A DNA stretch of 64,000 nucleotides. Origin: Pseudomonas monsensis. Lineage in GTDB: Bacteria; Pseudomonadota; Gammaproteobacteria; Pseudomonadales; Pseudomonadaceae. The notes under the pieces are model-generated. The model saw only the letters and a list, made by a program, of their open reading frames with translations, searched no databases and was not told the origin of the DNA. The DNA lies in contig NZ_CP077087.1 of the NCBI RefSeq assembly GCF_014268495.2, forward strand, positions 5,840,501-5,904,500. The letters are read 5' to 3'. The position numbers were made by a program, and so were the translations under genes. Below, piece after piece: positions 62,875 to 64,000 of this stretch (positions are counted from its first letter, which is position 1; every line of letters starts with the position of its first letter).

Positions 62875-62991
62875 TCAGCCTTGGCGCTGTTTGTGACGCG
62901 GTTCCGCGCTGCAAATTACTCGAACAACACCTTCGCGGCGAATAATCTTGCAGTTACGGCACAGCTTTTTCACCGATGCACGAACTTTCAT
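62875..62991 (-). CDS. rpmJ: 50S ribosomal protein L36
   Basis: 38 codons, too short for many gene callers. Translation [38 protein letters not shown] with the CxxC...C...H zinc-ribbon residues (Cys11, Cys14, Cys27, His32), so this is the zinc-containing (C+) L36 type. Lies 27 bp after secY. Confidence 0.97.
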
Positions 62992-63018
62992 CACCAACTC
63001 CTCGAACCTTATGGGTAC

Positions 63019-64000
63019 TCAGCGCAACATGCCGCTGCCGTAACCCTTCAGGTTGGCTTTCTTCATCAGGGATTCGTACTGGTGCGAAACGAGGTGCGAT
63101 TGTACTTGGGACATGAAGTCCATCACAACCACGACCACGATCAGCAACGAGGTCCCGCCAAGGTAGAACGGAACGTTTGCTGCAACCACCAGGAACTGGG
63201 GCAACAGGCACACGGCCGTCATGTATAGAGCACCGAACATGGTCAAGCGAGTCAGAACGCCATCAATGTAGCGCGCAGACTGCTCACCTGGACGGATGCC
63301 CGGAATAAAGGCACCGGACTTCTTCAGGTTTTCCGCTACGTCTTTCGGATTGAACATCAACGCCGTATAGAAGAAGCAGAAGAAAATAATCCCTGCACTA
63401 AACAGCAGAATATTCAACGGCTGACCAGGAGCGATCGACTGCGAGATGTCCTGCAACCAGCCCATACCTTCAGACTGACCGAACCAGGCACCCAACGAAG
63501 CCGGAAACAGCAAAATGCTGCTCGCGAAAATAGCCGGAATAACACCGGCCATGTTCACTTTCAGCGGCAAGTGGCTAGTCTGCGCAGCAAAAACCTTACG
63601 GCCCTGCTGACGCTTGGCGTAGTGAACAGCAATACGACGCTGACCACGCTCAATGAACACCACGAAACCGATAATCGCTACTGCCAGCAAACCGATGGCA
63701 ACCAAGGCGAAGATATTGATATCACCCTGACGTGCAGACTCGAAAGACTGCCCGATTGCTCTCGGAAGACCGGCGACGATACCCGAAAAAATCAACATCG
63801 AGATACCGTTACCTACACCACGCTCAGTAATCTGCTCACCCAGCCACATCATGAACATCGCACCAGCCACAAACGTGGATACCGCGACGAAATGGAAGCC
63901 AAAGTCACCAGTGAACGCAACGCCCTGCCCGGCCAGACCAATGGACATGCCAATAGCCTGAACCAGAGCAAGGACGACGGTGCCGTAGCGGGTGTACTGG
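63019..64000 (-). CDS. secY: Protein translocase subunit SecY (5' part outside window)
   Basis: About 327 C-terminal residues are visible, running from the window edge: YGTVVLALVQAIGMSIGLAGQ, EQITERGVGNGISMLIFSGIVAGLP, FVIFIERGQRRIAVHYAKRQQGRKVF and MSQVQSHLVSHQYESLMKKANLKGYGSGMLR. SecY is the channel of the Sec translocon; transcription enters from the spc operon beyond 64000. Confidence 0.98.
   Translation of the reverse strand, partial: QYTRYGTVVLALVQAIGMSIGLAGQGVAFTGDFGFHFVAVSTFVAGAMFMMWLGEQITERGVGNGISMLIFSGIVAGLPRAIGQSFESARQGDINIFALVAIGLLAVAIIGFVVFIERGQRRIAVHYAKRQQGRKVFAAQTSHLPLKVNMAGVIPAIFASSILLFPASLGAWFGQSEGMGWLQDISQSIAPGQPLNILLFSAGIIFFCFFYTALMFNPKDVAENLKKSGAFIPGIRPGEQSARYIDGVLTRLTMFGALYMTAVCLLPQFLVVAANVPFYLGGTSLLIVVVVVMDFMSQVQSHLVSHQYESLMKKANLKGYGSGMLR

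Overview
The window is chromosomal DNA from a Pseudomonas, most likely the P. fluorescens group. I infer this from gene order, from the protein sequences and from many copies of the REP-type palindrome built on GTGGGAGCGRGCTTG. Gene order follows two blocks familiar from P. aeruginosa PAO1: the xseB-ispA-dxs ... ribA ... pgpA-thiL-nusB-rib-nrdR ... oprG block (PA404x-406x) and the ssb-uvrA-bfr-katA-rplQ-rpoA ... secY block (PA423x-424x). These correspondences come from memory, not from a search.

Layout. 1-5.9 kb (minus): a yfaP-yfaA-yfaT-yfaS envelope operon ending in a truncated bacterial alpha-2-macroglobulin. 6.3-9.5 kb (plus): xseB, ispA, dxs. 9.6-12.7 kb: a TonB-dependent receptor of BtuB type facing a cobalamin-binding protein and a small membrane protein. 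12.7-20.4 kb (minus): ribA, a periplasmic solute-binding protein, pgpA, thiL, nusB and the riboflavin genes ribH-ribBA-ribE-ribD-nrdR. 20.5-23.1 kb: a YbaY lipoprotein, a methyltransferase, a CnoX-like thioredoxin-TPR protein and a small hypothetical. 23.2-26.5 kb (plus): a probable zinc-responsive cassette (histidine-rich ZrgA-like protein, ABC ATPase, permease, DUF3299). 26.7-29.6 kb: OprG/OmpW and two sugar-nucleotide SDR-like proteins. 29.8-38 kb: lhr helicase, a large MscS-family channel and an MFS transporter. 38-42 kb (plus): a DUF72-ybhP-clsB-ybhN-like membrane-lipid operon. 42-44 kb (minus): alpha/beta hydrolase and DUF3182.

44.1-47.4 kb (minus) is the most unusual part. It holds a 15-codon ORF with a strong Shine-Dalgarno, a GC-rich stem-loop, an MccB/ThiF-type peptide-adenylating enzyme, an MFS exporter fused end-to-start to it, and a heme-oxygenase-like (predicted diiron) enzyme. 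The architecture resembles microcin C-type mcc operons, but the candidate peptide ends in Gly rather than Asn and the tailoring enzyme differs. I propose it as an undescribed ribosomally made peptide system.

47.4-47.84 kb is an AT-rich divergent control region with a run of palindromes, including two copies of CTCACGCGTGAG arranged as a perfect 17-bp inverted repeat. 47.84-52.4 kb (plus): a yjfI-J-K-L-M-C envelope-stress operon (DUF2170, PspA, DUF2491, DUF350, DUF1190, glutathionylspermidine-synthase-like ATP-grasp). 52.5-64 kb: ssb, an MFS transporter, uvrA, ferritin ftnA/bfrA, catalase katA, and the alpha ribosomal operon (rplQ, rpoA, rpsD, rpsK, rpsM, rpmJ) up to a truncated secY. No rRNA, tRNA, CRISPR array, insertion sequence or prophage was seen.
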